Source: Pseudomonas mucidolens (lineage in GTDB: Bacteria; Pseudomonadota; Gammaproteobacteria; Pseudomonadales; Pseudomonadaceae). From it: DNA of 64,000 bases. The stretch spans positions 3,472,001-3,536,000 of the forward strand of contig NZ_LT629802.1 of the NCBI RefSeq assembly GCF_900106045.1. Reading direction: 5' to 3'. The stretch's first letter is position 1; each line of letters starts with the position of its first letter. Below, piece by piece: positions 9,468 to 17,479 of the stretch. The position numbers and the translations under genes are program-made. Below the pieces are notes generated by a model that was given only the letters and a program-made list of their open reading frames with translations, made no database searches and was not told the DNA's origin.

Positions 9468-9512
9468 AAAAACCCCTTTAAATTAACAAGTACACCGCCT
9501 GCCCGTTATCGA

Positions 9513-9860
9513 TCATTGGTACGAAACAGCAAACCAGGTACAGGTATTCTCGTTACCATCGTTCCTCTCACGAGCGGTAAAACGAAACAACATCGCACCC
9601 TCACGCAGAAGAACCAGTGACTCGGATGCAGCGTTAGGCACAACGCCGTTTCCGGCATTACAAAAATTAGCCAGCTCGACGCTGGCAGCAGAGTTTTCAC
9701 CACTCTCTATGCTGAAATTTGCACGATGCTCTCGGCCGAAACACCGCAGGCTTGTGCCGTAATTGCACCACAGATATGAACAACCCCACCGTTGATCAGT
9801 ACGTTGTATTTGTTGCTAGCAACAGCAGTCAAAGAACGACAGAACAGAGTCGCGCATAGC
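9513..9860 (-). pseudogene. Decayed fimbrial subunit
   Basis: No full reading frame, but two pilin-like pieces lie on the minus strand. The upstream piece (about 9860-9720) translates to NGGVVHICGAITAQACGVSA, clearly related to NGGTVHFKGEIVNAACSVSA of the intact pilin next door, and then meets a TAG. A shifted frame continues with SIESGENSAASVELANFCNA and ends FTARERNDGNENTCTWFAVSYQ-stop at 9513, the kind of C-terminus seen in subunits. The total is too short for a pilin, so an internal deletion as well as a frameshift is likely. Confidence 0.55.
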
Positions 9861-9956
9861 GGTGTTTAGCACTCAAAAACAACCCCCAGATGCGATTAGC
9901 CCTGCCACCTTCCCTGGCAGCACTGTCGTCCTTAGTATCCGTGTGCTACAGAAGCG

Positions 9957-10517
9957 TTACTCGTATTGCATGGTAAAGGTTGCGTCTGCGTCTGCCGCAC
10001 CCGGCGTCACAGCCGCAAGCGTTGACTTATAACGCGCAGTGAGAGCCAACACGTTGTCGCCATCTTTCAGCTGGTGAGCCGCAGAGAATTTCCCGCTATT
10101 GGGCACTAACACTGCCCCCTGACTATCGGATATTTCAATACCCACACCGCTAGCTGCACCGGACGAACCGCCACCGATATTGCTGACAGCAAGCACGGTA
10201 GGGTCAGCAGCATCAGCGGCACCAGTGAAGGCCACAGAAGCCTTGGAAGAAACTGTACTGTCACAATCCTGCAACTTGATAGTGAAAGGAACCAATCCAG
10301 TTTTATCGCCTACCGCTTTGAACTTCGCAGATCGGTACTGCCCCAACGTTACTGTCTGGTCCGCTGAGTCGGCACTGACCGAGCAGGCAGCATTAACAAT
10401 TTCACCTTTAAAATGCACGGTCCCACCGTTCGACAGAACCGGGGCAGCCATAACACCAATGCTGGACATCAGCAAAGACGTCGCCACAAAAATCTGTACA
10501 GAAGAGTTAATACGCAT
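9957..10517 (-). CDS. Major fimbrial subunit (FimA-like pilin)
   Basis: 186 residues. Signal peptide MRINSSVQIFVATSLLMSSI plus GVMA, with cleavage before APVL. The mature pilin begins with the donor strand NGGTVHFKGEIVNAACSVSA, has a cysteine pair (AACSV and QDCDS), and ends DADATFTMQYE with the penultimate Tyr. It is the first gene of the leftward operon and has the best ribosome binding site of the cluster (AGGAG, 8 bp before ATG), as expected for the most abundant subunit. Expression is probably set by the tandem-repeat promoter just upstream. Confidence 0.93.
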   Translation of the reverse strand: MRINSSVQIFVATSLLMSSIGVMAAPVLSNGGTVHFKGEIVNAACSVSADSADQTVTLGQYRSAKFKAVGDKTGLVPFTIKLQDCDSTVSSKASVAFTGAADAADPTVLAVSNIGGGSSGAASGVGIEISDSQGAVLVPNSGKFSAAHQLKDGDNVLALTARYKSTLAAVTPGAADADATFTMQYE

Positions 10518-10535
10518 TTTTATGCTCCTGAATAG

Positions 10536-10563
10536 GTATTAGTGCTTAAACACTGAAAAACAA
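10536..10563 (-). promoter_or_regulatory. Candidate sigma70 promoter of the pilus operon
   Basis: On the minus strand TTGTTT (10558-10563) and TAATAC (10536-10541) are separated by 16 bp, about 20 bp before the pilin ATG at 10517. The -35 hexamer lies only 7 bp from the end of the hexanucleotide repeat. The call is by eye; no transcription start is known. Confidence 0.45.
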
Positions 10564-10570
10564 AATTAAT

Positions 10571-10658
10571 TTGCACTTGCACTTGCACTTGCACTTGCAC
10601 TTGCACTTGCACTTGCACTTGCACTTGCACTTGCACTTGCACTTGCACTTGCACTTGC
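10571..10658. repeat. Hexanucleotide tandem repeat, 14 copies of TTGCAC plus TTGC
   Basis: Perfect, uninterrupted microsatellite of 88 bp (GTGCAA on the transcribed minus strand). It lies directly upstream of the candidate -35 box of the major pilin gene. Slipped-strand mispairing would add or remove 6 bp at a time, changing the spacing between the core promoter and anything bound upstream, without affecting any reading frame. Perfection of this many copies suggests an active, polymorphic locus. Confidence 0.95.
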
Positions 10659-10694
10659 GAACCGAAGCTTAAAGGGCTCGCAACACGCGCGATA

Positions 10695-10708
10695 TAGGAG
10701 TACTCCTA
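10695..10708. promoter_or_regulatory. Dyad TAGGA-N4-TCCTA, proximal copy
   Basis: Perfect 14-bp palindrome TAGGAGTACTCCTA, 36 bp upstream of the hexamer repeat. The layout (5-bp arms, 4-bp centre) resembles sites of LuxR/NarL-type response regulators such as RcsB. A second copy lies 124 bp further upstream. Confidence 0.5.
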
Positions 10709-10818
10709 AATCCCAATTAATCGCAAAAAAATACAATCAACCAGAGCTGAACAACTCACAAATCTACTATTTCTCTTTATTACTTTATTAACTAACAACT
10801 GGCCGAGCAAACCCGCAA

Positions 10819-10832
10819 TAGGAACGCTCCTA
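10819..10832. promoter_or_regulatory. Dyad TAGGA-N4-TCCTA, distal copy
   Basis: TAGGAACGCTCCTA has the same arms as the copy at 10695 with a different central tetranucleotide. The centre-to-centre distance is 124 bp, close to 12 helical turns, which would allow looping by one regulator. It ends 18 bp before the start of the IS5-type element. Confidence 0.5.
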
Positions 10833-10850
10833 AAAATTCAATTTAGCTAG

Positions 10851-11717
10851 GGATTCTCCGAACAAGTCCGTAGATGTGCTGAAATATGCCCGTCCCCTGA
10901 TCCGAGCTACCCATGAGCCAGATGAGCTTTTCCGACTTTGAATACGCAGGCAAGCGCAAGCAGACACGTCGTGAACGCTTCCTCACCGAGATGGATCAGG
11001 TCGTGCCCTGGAGCGCTTTGCTAAAGCTGATCGAACCGTATTACCCGAAGGCTGGCGGTGGTCGAAAACCCTATCCGCTGGAAACCATGCTGCGGATTCA
11101 TCTGCTACAAAACTGGTTCTCCCTGAGCGACCCAGCGATGGAAGAGGCACTGTATGAAATCACGCCCATACGCCAGTTCGCGGGTTTGACTCTGAGTGCG
11201 CCGATCCCCGAAGACACCACAATCATGAACTTCCGGCACTTGCTGGAAAAGCACCAACTGGCGCCTGCGATCCTTGCGGTCATCAATGGTTATTTACAGG
11301 AAAAAGGCCTCTCACTCCGCCAAAGCACCATCGTCGATGCCACCATTATTCATGCTCCCAGCTCGACCAAGAACGAAGACGGCAAGCGCGATCCCGAGAT
11401 GCATCAGACCAAGAAAGGTAACCAGTATTTCTTCGGAATGAAGGCACATATCGGGGCCGATGTGGAGTCGGGGCCGGTTCATCACGTTCATGGCACGGCG
11501 GCGAACGCGACCGACGTCACGCAGGTCGCCGAACTGTTACATGGCGAAGAAAACGCGGTGTACGCAGACGCCGGGTACACCGGTGTAGAGAAGCGTGATG
11601 AGCACGAAACGCGTGAAGTGATCTGGCAGATCGCAGCGCGGCGCAGCACCTATTCCAGGTTGAATAAACGCAGCCTGCTCTACAAGGCCAAGCGCAAAAT
11701 CGAGTACTGCAAAGTGC
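10851..11717 (+). mobile_element. IS5-family element, 3' end missing
   Basis: Begins at about 10851, next to a CTAG tetranucleotide (10847-10850) of the kind this family often targets, and carries one transposase gene. It is cut at 11717 where an IS3 copy starts. The missing 3' part is not found on the other side of the IS3 copy, so the insertion was accompanied or followed by a deletion. Confidence 0.75.
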
Positions 11718-11761
11718 TGAATCGCCCCGGGTTTCGTAGACACCTCTTTGCCTTAAACTGA
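10913..11761 (+). pseudogene. IS5-family transposase, C-terminus replaced
   Basis: Transposase with the DUF772 N-terminal domain (MSFSDFEYAGKRKQTRRERF, YPLETMLRIHLLQNWFSLSD) and the DDE core (STIVDATIIHAPSSTKN, GMKAHIGADVESG, YADAGYTGVEKR). Authentic sequence stops at KRKIEYCKV; the last residues (LNRPGFRRHLFALN) are encoded by the IS3 left end. The C-terminal catalytic region around the last Glu is lost, so the protein should be inactive. Confidence 0.85.
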
Positions 11762-11779
11762 AGCCAATTAGGAGGTGCC

Positions 11780-12058
11780 ATGAGCAACCCGCGTTACCCC
11801 GAAGAATTTAAAATTCAAGCAGTCAATCAAGTGACCGAAAAGAAGCGGCCTGTCGCTGAGGTAGCGGCCCGTCTTGGCGTGTCGACGCATAGCCTCTATG
11901 CCTGGATAAAGCGCTACAGCAAACCTCAAGAAGAACGGCAGCAGGATGAAGATCAGCACGCTGAACTGCGTCGTCTGCGAGCGGAACTCAAGCGCGTCAC
12001 TGAAGAGCGAGACATATTAAAAACGGCCGCCGCGTACTTTGCCAAGGAGTGCGGCTGA
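11780..12058 (+). CDS. IS3-family transposase OrfA (copy C)
   Basis: 92 residues, nearly identical to the OrfA at 1351, with a helix-turn-helix (KIQAVNQVTEK to HSLYAWIKRYS) and a coiled coil. AGGAGG precedes the ATG. Unlike copy A, the frameshift run is A5C (12019-12024) rather than A6G, changing a Lys to Thr and removing the canonical slippery site, so production of the OrfAB fusion may be impaired here. Confidence 0.88.
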   Translation: MSNPRYPEEFKIQAVNQVTEKKRPVAEVAARLGVSTHSLYAWIKRYSKPQEERQQDEDQHAELRRLRAELKRVTEERDILKTAAAYFAKECG

Positions 12059-12930
12059 AGTACGCCTTTATCAAGCAGCGCGCGGGCGACTATTCGATTC
12101 GACGGCTTTGCCTGACGCTTAAAGTCCATCCCAGCGGTTATTACGCCTGGCTGTCTGAACCGCAATCTGCACGCGCTAAAGACGACCAGCGATTGCTGGG
12201 CTTGATCAAGCATTCGTGGCTGGAGAGCGGCGGCGTTTATGGCTACCGCAAAATTCATGACGATCTGCGCGAGGTCGGTGAGGATTGTGGTCGTCATCGT
12301 GTTGCGAGGCTGATGCGTCTTGAAGGTCTGCGTTCTCAGACAGGTTATAGACGCCGCCCTGGAAAGTATGGCGGTAAGCCAGCTGTCGCCTCACCCAATT
12401 TGCTGAAGCGTCAGTTCGATGTCGTGGAACCCAACAAGGTTTGGGTCACCGACATCACCTACATTCGTACGTATGAAGGCTGGTTGTATTTGGCGGTGGT
12501 GCTTGATCTGTTTTCTCGTCAGGTCGTTGGCTGGTCAATGAAGTCGCAAATGACCAGTGATTTGGCCATTGATGCGTTATTGATGGCGGTTTGGAGGCGT
12601 AAACCGAAGCAAGAGGTGATGGTTCATTCCGACCAAGGCAGCCAGTACAGCAGCTCCGATTGGCGCAGCTTTTTGAAGGCAAACAATTTGGTTGCCAGCA
12701 TGAGTCGCCGAGGCAACTGTCATGACAACGCCGTGGCCGAGAGCTTTTTCCAGCTTCTGAAACGGGAACGGATCAAGCGAAAAATCTACACCACTCGGGA
12801 AGATGCTCGGAGTGATGTGTTCGATTACATCGAGATGTTCTACAACGTAAAACGCCGCCATGGTTTCAACAATCAGCTGTCACCGGTAGAGTTTGAAAAG
12901 CGTTACGCAATGAGCTTGCAAGGTGTCTAG
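12049..12930 (+). CDS. IS3-family transposase OrfB, DDE integrase core (copy C)
   Basis: 293 residues from a GTG overlapping orfA by 10 bp in the -1 frame. It has the HTH_21 region (YSIRRLCLTLKVHPSGYYAW) and a complete rve core with all three catalytic positions: Asp in TDITYIR, Asp in HSDQGSQYSS and Glu in NAVAESFFQLLK. It has no independent Shine-Dalgarno of note; in this family it is made as OrfAB by -1 frameshifting. The frame is intact. Confidence 0.9.
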   Translation: MRLKYAFIKQRAGDYSIRRLCLTLKVHPSGYYAWLSEPQSARAKDDQRLLGLIKHSWLESGGVYGYRKIHDDLREVGEDCGRHRVARLMRLEGLRSQTGYRRRPGKYGGKPAVASPNLLKRQFDVVEPNKVWVTDITYIRTYEGWLYLAVVLDLFSRQVVGWSMKSQMTSDLAIDALLMAVWRRKPKQEVMVHSDQGSQYSSSDWRSFLKANNLVASMSRRGNCHDNAVAESFFQLLKRERIKRKIYTTREDARSDVFDYIEMFYNVKRRHGFNNQLSPVEFEKRYAMSLQGV

Positions 12931-12973
12931 AGAATCCGGGGCGATTCAAACTTCAGGGCTTAGGCTCCGCACC

Positions 12974-13135
12974 TCAGGACGCCTCTGTAACGCCATGCGA
13001 AAAGAAAAGCGCGTCAGCCGCCTCGTAGAAAATACCAGCATGACAGCGCAGGTAAGACTCACCGACCTGCAACCAGTCACTTACAAAACCCCAGAGTGAA
13101 CAGCCCTCCGAGGCAACGTCTAGCTCAGCAGCCAC
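12974..13135 (-). CDS. Possible small or remnant gene of unknown function
   Basis: 53 codons from a GTG at 13135, ending TGA at 12974. The peptide (GCSLWGFVSDWLQVGESYLR and later GIFYEAADALFF) has protein-like composition. The same frame is open for 9 codons upstream until a TGA, and there is no good ribosome binding site. It could be the 3' remnant of a larger gene cut by the IS3-associated deletion. I do not recognise a family. Confidence 0.25.
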   Translation of the reverse strand: MAAELDVASEGCSLWGFVSDWLQVGESYLRCHAGIFYEAADALFFSHGVTEAS

Positions 13136-13308
13136 GATCACCAACCCATCACCTAATCATCCTGCAACTGAATAGCCTGGAGATAGAGGGGCAGCTTGCA
13201 TTGGCGCTGACAACTGTCCGGCAACCGCCAACCCGACAGGGCGACGTAAGACGTCAGCAAGTCTCAATTCACTACCATTTAACTACCAGAAAGCCTAAAT
13301 CGCAGACA

Positions 13309-13339
13309 TGAAAAAGCCCAATCTTTCCAGACTGGGCTA
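13309..13339 (-). terminator. Terminator-like hairpin after a tRNA remnant
   Basis: AGCCCA (13314-13319) pairs with TGGGCT (13333-13338), and on the minus strand the stem is followed by TTTTTCATG. It sits just downstream of the tRNA 3'-end remnant, in the position of a normal tRNA terminator. Confidence 0.6.
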
Positions 13340-13354
13340 AATCATTGAAAAATA

Positions 13355-13389
13355 TGGTCGGGACGGAATGATTCGGACACTCGACCCCT
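13355..13389 (-). pseudogene. tRNA 3'-end remnant (T-arm, acceptor 3' strand and CCA)
   Basis: On the minus strand the 35 bp contain a T-stem GAGTG/CATTC (one G-T wobble) with loop TCCGAAT, then CGTCCCGACCA. This matches the 3' end of a Pseudomonas tRNA-Pro type molecule, but no D-arm, anticodon arm or 5' acceptor strand is present upstream. Such 3' fragments are typical att sites left by tRNA-targeting integrases. Confidence 0.6.
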
Positions 13390-13475
13390 AGCCCCCCTAC
13401 CAGCCATGTAGCAGCTAAGATAACTTTCAAAAATCCTCGTGGGGGGACAAATGGGGGAACAAAAAGGCCAGACAC

Positions 13476-13504
13476 AAAAAAGCCCCGTAAAAACGGGGCT
13501 TTTC
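13476..13504 (-). terminator. Intrinsic terminator of tRNA-Ser
   Basis: The stem AGCCCCGT/ACGGGGCT with a TTTT loop is followed on the minus strand by TTTTTTG. It lies 10 bp beyond the 3' end of tRNA-Ser. Confidence 0.85.
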
Positions 13505-13513
13505 AGTAGAATG

Positions 13514-13603
13514 TGGCGGAGAGATAGGGATTCGAACCCTAGGTACCGGTGAAGGTACAACGGATTTCGAATCCGTCCCATTCGGCCACTCTGGCATCTC
13601 TCC
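13514..13603 (-). tRNA. tRNA-Ser(CGA)
   Basis: 90 nt with a class II long variable arm. Acceptor stem GGAGAGA pairs with TCTCTCC, anticodon loop TTCGAAA gives CGA (reading UCG), T-arm has GGTTCGAATCCC, and the 3' CCA is encoded. It marks the boundary between the IS-rich pilus region and the conserved purC-bcp block. Confidence 0.97.
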
Positions 13604-13686
13604 AACGGCGCGCATCATAACAGCCTGTTACCGGGAAGCAAAGCGCCAAGGCGATTTTTTTCCGTGCTATCAGATGCTTGCGTCGA

Positions 13687-14400
13687 TTACAGCGGTACGC
13701 CGAGACGGTTGGCGACTTCTTCGTAGGCTTCGATAACATCACCGAGGCCCTGGCGGAAGCGGTCCTTGTCCATCTTCTTGCGCGTGTCTTTGTCCCACAG
13801 GCGGCAGCCGTCCGGGCTGAACTCGTCACCCAGGACGATGGAGCCGTCGTGGAACACCCCGAATTCCAGCTTGAAGTCCACCAGCAGTAGGCCGGCGTCG
13901 TCGAACAGTTTGCTCAGGACGTCGTTGACCTTGAGGGACAGCTCTTTCATGCGCGCCAGTTGCTCAGCGGTGCCCCAACCGAATGCCACGACGTGGGATT
14001 CGTTGATGAACGGGTCGCCTTTGGCATCGTCTTTCAGGAACAATTCAAAGGTGTAAGGGTTGAGCTTGAGGCCCTCTTCCACGCCCAGACGCTTGACCAG
14101 GCTGCCGGCGGCGTAGTTGCGCACGACGCACTCGACCGGAATCATGTCGAGCTTCTTCACCAGGCATTCGTTGTCGCCCAACAGCTTGTCGAATTGGGTC
14201 GGGACACCGGCCGCTTCGAGCTTCTGCATGATGAAGGCGTTGAACTTGTTGTTCACCATGCCTTTGCGATCGAGCTGTTCGATGCGCTTGCCGTCGAACG
14301 CCGAGGTGTCGTTGCGAAACAGCAGGATCAAGCGGTTGGCGTCGTCGGTCTTGTAAACCGATTTGGCTTTGCCGCGGTAGAGTTCTTCACGTTTTTCCAT
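13687..14400 (-). CDS. purC: Phosphoribosylaminoimidazole-succinocarboxamide synthase
   Basis: 237 residues, standard bacterial length. It joins CAIR with aspartate using ATP to form SAICAR in purine synthesis, in the cytoplasm. Visible signatures are YRGKAKSVY in the ATP-binding N-terminus, [23 protein letters not shown] and the family motif [14 protein letters not shown]. The next gene upstream on this strand is the MBL-fold protein, 28 bp away, followed by bamC and dapA, all in the same direction; this order is conserved in Pseudomonas and suggests an operon. Confidence 0.98.
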   Translation of the reverse strand: MEKREELYRGKAKSVYKTDDANRLILLFRNDTSAFDGKRIEQLDRKGMVNNKFNAFIMQKLEAAGVPTQFDKLLGDNECLVKKLDMIPVECVVRNYAAGSLVKRLGVEEGLKLNPYTFELFLKDDAKGDPFINESHVVAFGWGTAEQLARMKELSLKVNDVLSKLFDDAGLLLVDFKLEFGVFHDGSIVLGDEFSPDGCRLWDKDTRKKMDKDRFRQGLGDVIEAYEEVANRLGVPL

Positions 14401-14428
14401 GATGGGCTCCGCTTGCTAAGTAGGTGGG

Positions 14429-15187
14429 CTAGGCGATGTGTCGCCAGTCGAGCCCTGAATCTTGATCGGCCAGTTGCAGCCAGTCCGGGTCGCACCCGAG
14501 GGTGTCGACAAAACATTGCCGGGCCAGCTGCGGCAGGTTGTTCTTGCTGCTCAGGTGGGCCAGGACCAGGTGTTGCAAGTCTTGCCAGCCCAACTCATAC
14601 ACCAGGTACGCCGCCTGGTGGTTGTTCAAATGTCCCAGCTCGCCGCCGACCCGCTGCTTGAGAAAGTACGGGTAGTGACCACGGGCCAGCATGTCGCGAC
14701 AGTGGTTGGACTCGATCATCAGCGCATCGAGATCCCGATAACCTTCCAGCACCTTGGCGCAGTAGGAACCCAGGTCGGTGAGCACGCCGAAACGCCGCTC
14801 GCCGTCACTGAACACGTATTGCGTCGGCTCCTGAGCGTCGTGCGCAACGGCAATCACATCGATACCCAAAGCGCCGATTTGCAGGTGCTCGCCACCGGCC
14901 AGGAAACCTGCGGGATCAATCGGTTTGCGCATCCCGCGCAAGGTACCGCGACTCAGGTACACCGGAAGATTGTAGCGCCGAGACAGCAAACCCACGCCAT
15001 GCACGTGATCGGCATGTTCGTGGGTCACCAGGATCGCGCTCAGTTGCGTGGGGTGAACCCCCAGTCGCAGCAGGCGCCGCTCGGTTTCCCGCAGGGAGAA
15101 ACCACAATCCACCAGGACGTACGTGTCGTCGTGGGCTACAAGCGTGCCGTTCCCTTGGCTACCGCTGCCGAGAACAGCAAAACGCAT
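14429..15187 (-). CDS. MBL-fold metallohydrolase (YycJ/WalJ-like)
   Basis: 252 residues. The N-terminus has the metallo-beta-lactamase strand pattern (VLGSGSQGNGTLV, VLVDCGFS) and the metal motif THEHADHVHG at residues 55-64 (H56, H58, D60, H61). Further ligands are likely at HDAQEP and SNHCRDML. The family resembles YycJ-type exonuclease/phosphodiesterase proteins; the substrate is not known. Located between bamC (5 bp) and purC (28 bp) in one direction. The fold is confident, the reaction is not. Confidence 0.85.
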   Translation of the reverse strand: MRFAVLGSGSQGNGTLVAHDDTYVLVDCGFSLRETERRLLRLGVHPTQLSAILVTHEHADHVHGVGLLSRRYNLPVYLSRGTLRGMRKPIDPAGFLAGGEHLQIGALGIDVIAVAHDAQEPTQYVFSDGERRFGVLTDLGSYCAKVLEGYRDLDALMIESNHCRDMLARGHYPYFLKQRVGGELGHLNNHQAAYLVYELGWQDLQHLVLAHLSSKNNLPQLARQCFVDTLGCDPDWLQLADQDSGLDWRHIA

Positions 15188-15191
15188 CGAA

Positions 15192-16310
15192 TCAGCCCAG
15201 GTTGTCCTGAATCACGCCCAACACTTTGCGCGCTGTTTCAGCTGGCGCAACGGTGTTGATATTTTTCTCGACGGTGACTTGCACGGTCTCGCCGACCTTG
15301 CTCAGGCGCACTTGATAACGCTCGGCGCGGGTCTCGACCTCTTCCTTGGTCGGTTCACTGCCGAACAGTTTGCTGAAGAAGCCACGCTCTTGATCTTTCT
15401 TCTCGGCTTTTTCCGCGACGTTGATGTAGTACAGGCCCAGGCTGCGGTTGATGTCTTCGACACGCCACGGCCCTTGCTCCAGCGCACGGCCAACACTCGA
15501 CCAGGCGCGATCCAGGTCTTCACCCAGGTTGAGCACGACGTTACCGCTGCCATCTTCGGTGAGGCTGACGCGGCTAGGTGTGTCGTAATCGCGGGCCGCG
15601 AGCAGGGACACGGAGCCACCCTGTTCGGAGATGCGGCTCATGCTCGCGAGCATCTCGTCGACCAGCGCGGAATCGACACCGGTGTTGACCGAGCGATTGC
15701 TGAATTCAACAGCGGCAGTGCTACCGGCAGGACGCTCGGCGCTGACTACATAGACTTCACTGGTATTGCGCTGCACACCTGGCTCGATACGCACGCGGAC
15801 CCGCGCTTCGCTGTCAGCTGCAATGCCACCGGACTGCAAGCGCTTGGCCAGGTTGGCCGAGAGTTCGCTCGGCGGCTGCCACGCGGTGGTGAATTCACCG
15901 GTCTGTGGACGCTGCTCGTCGATACGGAAGCCATTGTCCTGGAAGAACTGCAAGGCCACTGGCCAGACTTCGGCAGGCGGGCGCTGGGCCACGATCCAGC
16001 GGGAGTCGCCACTCTTCTGCAGGCTGTAATCGCTGGCATCCGCCGCGGCTGCGGCAATCGGCTGCGGGCGCGGTACTTCGTACTCGCCCTTGATCGTGTC
16101 GTCGGCCACGTTGCGCGGGATCGGCAGCAACGGATCAAGACGTTTGGCAACGTTGACGTCCGCCGGTAATTGCATCGGAGCGGTTTGTTGTGCTTCCAGG
16201 TAATCGCTGCCGCGGTCACGGAAGTAGCCTTCCGGGCCCCAGACCCAACCGCAACCACTGGTGCTGGAGATAATCAAGGCAAGTGCGGAAAGTCCGGCCA
16301 ATCGCTTCAT
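15192..16310 (-). CDS. bamC: Outer membrane protein assembly factor BamC (NlpB) lipoprotein
   Basis: 372 residues with a lipoprotein signal ending STSGCGW (Cys20), so it should be anchored in the outer membrane on the periplasmic side. After the linker, two helix-grip domains are seen: about 110-215 ([20 protein letters not shown]) and about 250-345 ([27 protein letters not shown]). BamC is an accessory lipoprotein of the BamABCDE machine that folds beta-barrel proteins. It follows dapA by 18 bp, an arrangement also known in enterobacteria (dapA-nlpB), which supports the assignment. Confidence 0.93.
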   Translation of the reverse strand: MKRLAGLSALALIISSTSGCGWVWGPEGYFRDRGSDYLEAQQTAPMQLPADVNVAKRLDPLLPIPRNVADDTIKGEYEVPRPQPIAAAAADASDYSLQKSGDSRWIVAQRPPAEVWPVALQFFQDNGFRIDEQRPQTGEFTTAWQPPSELSANLAKRLQSGGIAADSEARVRVRIEPGVQRNTSEVYVVSAERPAGSTAAVEFSNRSVNTGVDSALVDEMLASMSRISEQGGSVSLLAARDYDTPSRVSLTEDGSGNVVLNLGEDLDRAWSSVGRALEQGPWRVEDINRSLGLYYINVAEKAEKKDQERGFFSKLFGSEPTKEEVETRAERYQVRLSKVGETVQVTVEKNINTVAPAETARKVLGVIQDNLG

Positions 16311-16327
16311 GCGTAGTGCTTCCTCAA

Positions 16328-17206
16328 TTAAACCAGGACGCCGGACTGGCGCAGGGCCTGTCGCAGCGGTTCGTGACAGGCTTCGCTGAGCTGGGTGAGC
16401 GGCAGACGGATACCGTCCGGCATCATGCCCATTTCAAACAACGCCCATTTCACGGGGATAGGGTTGGATTCGATAAACAGTGTTTTGTTGAGCGGCATCA
16501 ATTTCTCATGGATCGCCCGTGCGGTAACCGCATCACCGGCAATCGCCGCGGCACACAACTCGCTCATGGCGCGTGGCGCCACGTTGGCGGTCACCGAAAT
16601 GTTGCCCTTGCCACCCAACAGCATCAGCTCGACAGCGGTGGCATCGTCGCCGGAGTACACCAGGAAATCACTGTTCACACCGGCCAGGATGTCCTTGGCG
16701 CGTTGCAGGTCACCGGTGGCTTCCTTGATACCGATGATGTTCGGTACGGTGGACAGCCGAATCACGGTCGCGGCCTGCATGTCGCAAGCGGTGCGGCCAG
16801 GCACGTTGTAGAGGATCTGCGGGATGTCGACGGCTTCGGCGATGGTCTTGAAGTGCTGGTACAGGCCTTCCTGGGTCGGCTTGTTGTAGTACGGGGTCAC
16901 CAGCAAGCAGGCGTCGGCGCCGGCCTTCTTGGCATTTTTGGTCAATTCGATCGCTTCACGCGTCGAGTTGGCGCCCGTGCCGGCGATCACGGCGATACGC
17001 CCTGCCACACGCTTGACCACGAACTCGATCACCTCGATGTGTTCTTCCACATCAAGCGTCGCCGACTCACCGGTGGTGCCAACCGCTACAATGGCGTTGG
17101 TGCCTTCTTGCAGGTGGAAGTCCACCAGTTTGCCAAGGCTATCCCAGTCGAGATTACCTTGTGCATCCATGGGTGTGACCAGTGCCACCATACTGCCCGC
17201 AATCAT
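16328..17206 (-). CDS. dapA: 4-hydroxy-tetrahydrodipicolinate synthase
   Basis: 292 residues from [20 protein letters not shown], the standard length; a TTG 48 bp upstream is unlikely. It condenses pyruvate with aspartate semialdehyde, the first committed step to lysine and diaminopimelate. The active-site residues of the Schiff-base aldolase are present: Thr44/Thr45 in GTTGES, Tyr133 in YNVPGRTA and Lys161 in [10 protein letters not shown]. First gene of the leftward dapA-bamC-MBL-purC group. It is divergent from the gcvR-like gene across about 270 bp that contain the promoters. Confidence 0.98.
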   Translation of the reverse strand: MIAGSMVALVTPMDAQGNLDWDSLGKLVDFHLQEGTNAIVAVGTTGESATLDVEEHIEVIEFVVKRVAGRIAVIAGTGANSTREAIELTKNAKKAGADACLLVTPYYNKPTQEGLYQHFKTIAEAVDIPQILYNVPGRTACDMQAATVIRLSTVPNIIGIKEATGDLQRAKDILAGVNSDFLVYSGDDATAVELMLLGGKGNISVTANVAPRAMSELCAAAIAGDAVTARAIHEKLMPLNKTLFIESNPIPVKWALFEMGMMPDGIRLPLTQLSEACHEPLRQALRQSGVLV

Positions 17207-17479
17207 GCAACCGCTCCTGCCGGAAAAAGAGAGCCGTAATGGTACTGGCGCCAAGATGCTTGCACAAGCGAAGTACCCTCCAAGGACGCGTTCTGGCTCA
17301 ACTTAGTTGCCGGCAACGCCATCATTGGGCCAACGCGGGCTGCACGGCTGGGTTTGAGGCGGGCGATCACGCAATGAAAACGCCACCTCCTATCCCTTGG
17401 CGGCGCTTTTCGCTACCCTTGATCCTTTGATCGATATCAGTACTTACGTATCGACCGCTCATCGCTTTAGGAATGCTGC

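Larger units (their letters stand above)
11718..12948 (+). mobile_element. Near-complete IS3-family element, copy C, 1231 bp
   Basis: Bounded by inverted repeats of about 27 bp: left begins TGAATCGCCCCGGGTTTCGT, right (minus strand) TGAATCGCCCCGGATTCTCT, both followed by AGACACC. It contains overlapping orfA and orfB with a full DDE core. No 3-4 bp target duplication is visible (TGC on the left, AAC on the right), consistent with a rearrangement after insertion. Copy A at 1289 is a decayed relative. Confidence 0.92.

Noticed and set aside
10571..10658. CRISPR array
   Set aside because: The repeat is a 6-bp head-to-tail microsatellite without spacers; no cas genes are present.
13355..13389. 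Functional tRNA gene
   Set aside because: Only the T-arm and 3' acceptor strand are present; the 5' part, D-arm and anticodon arm are missing.
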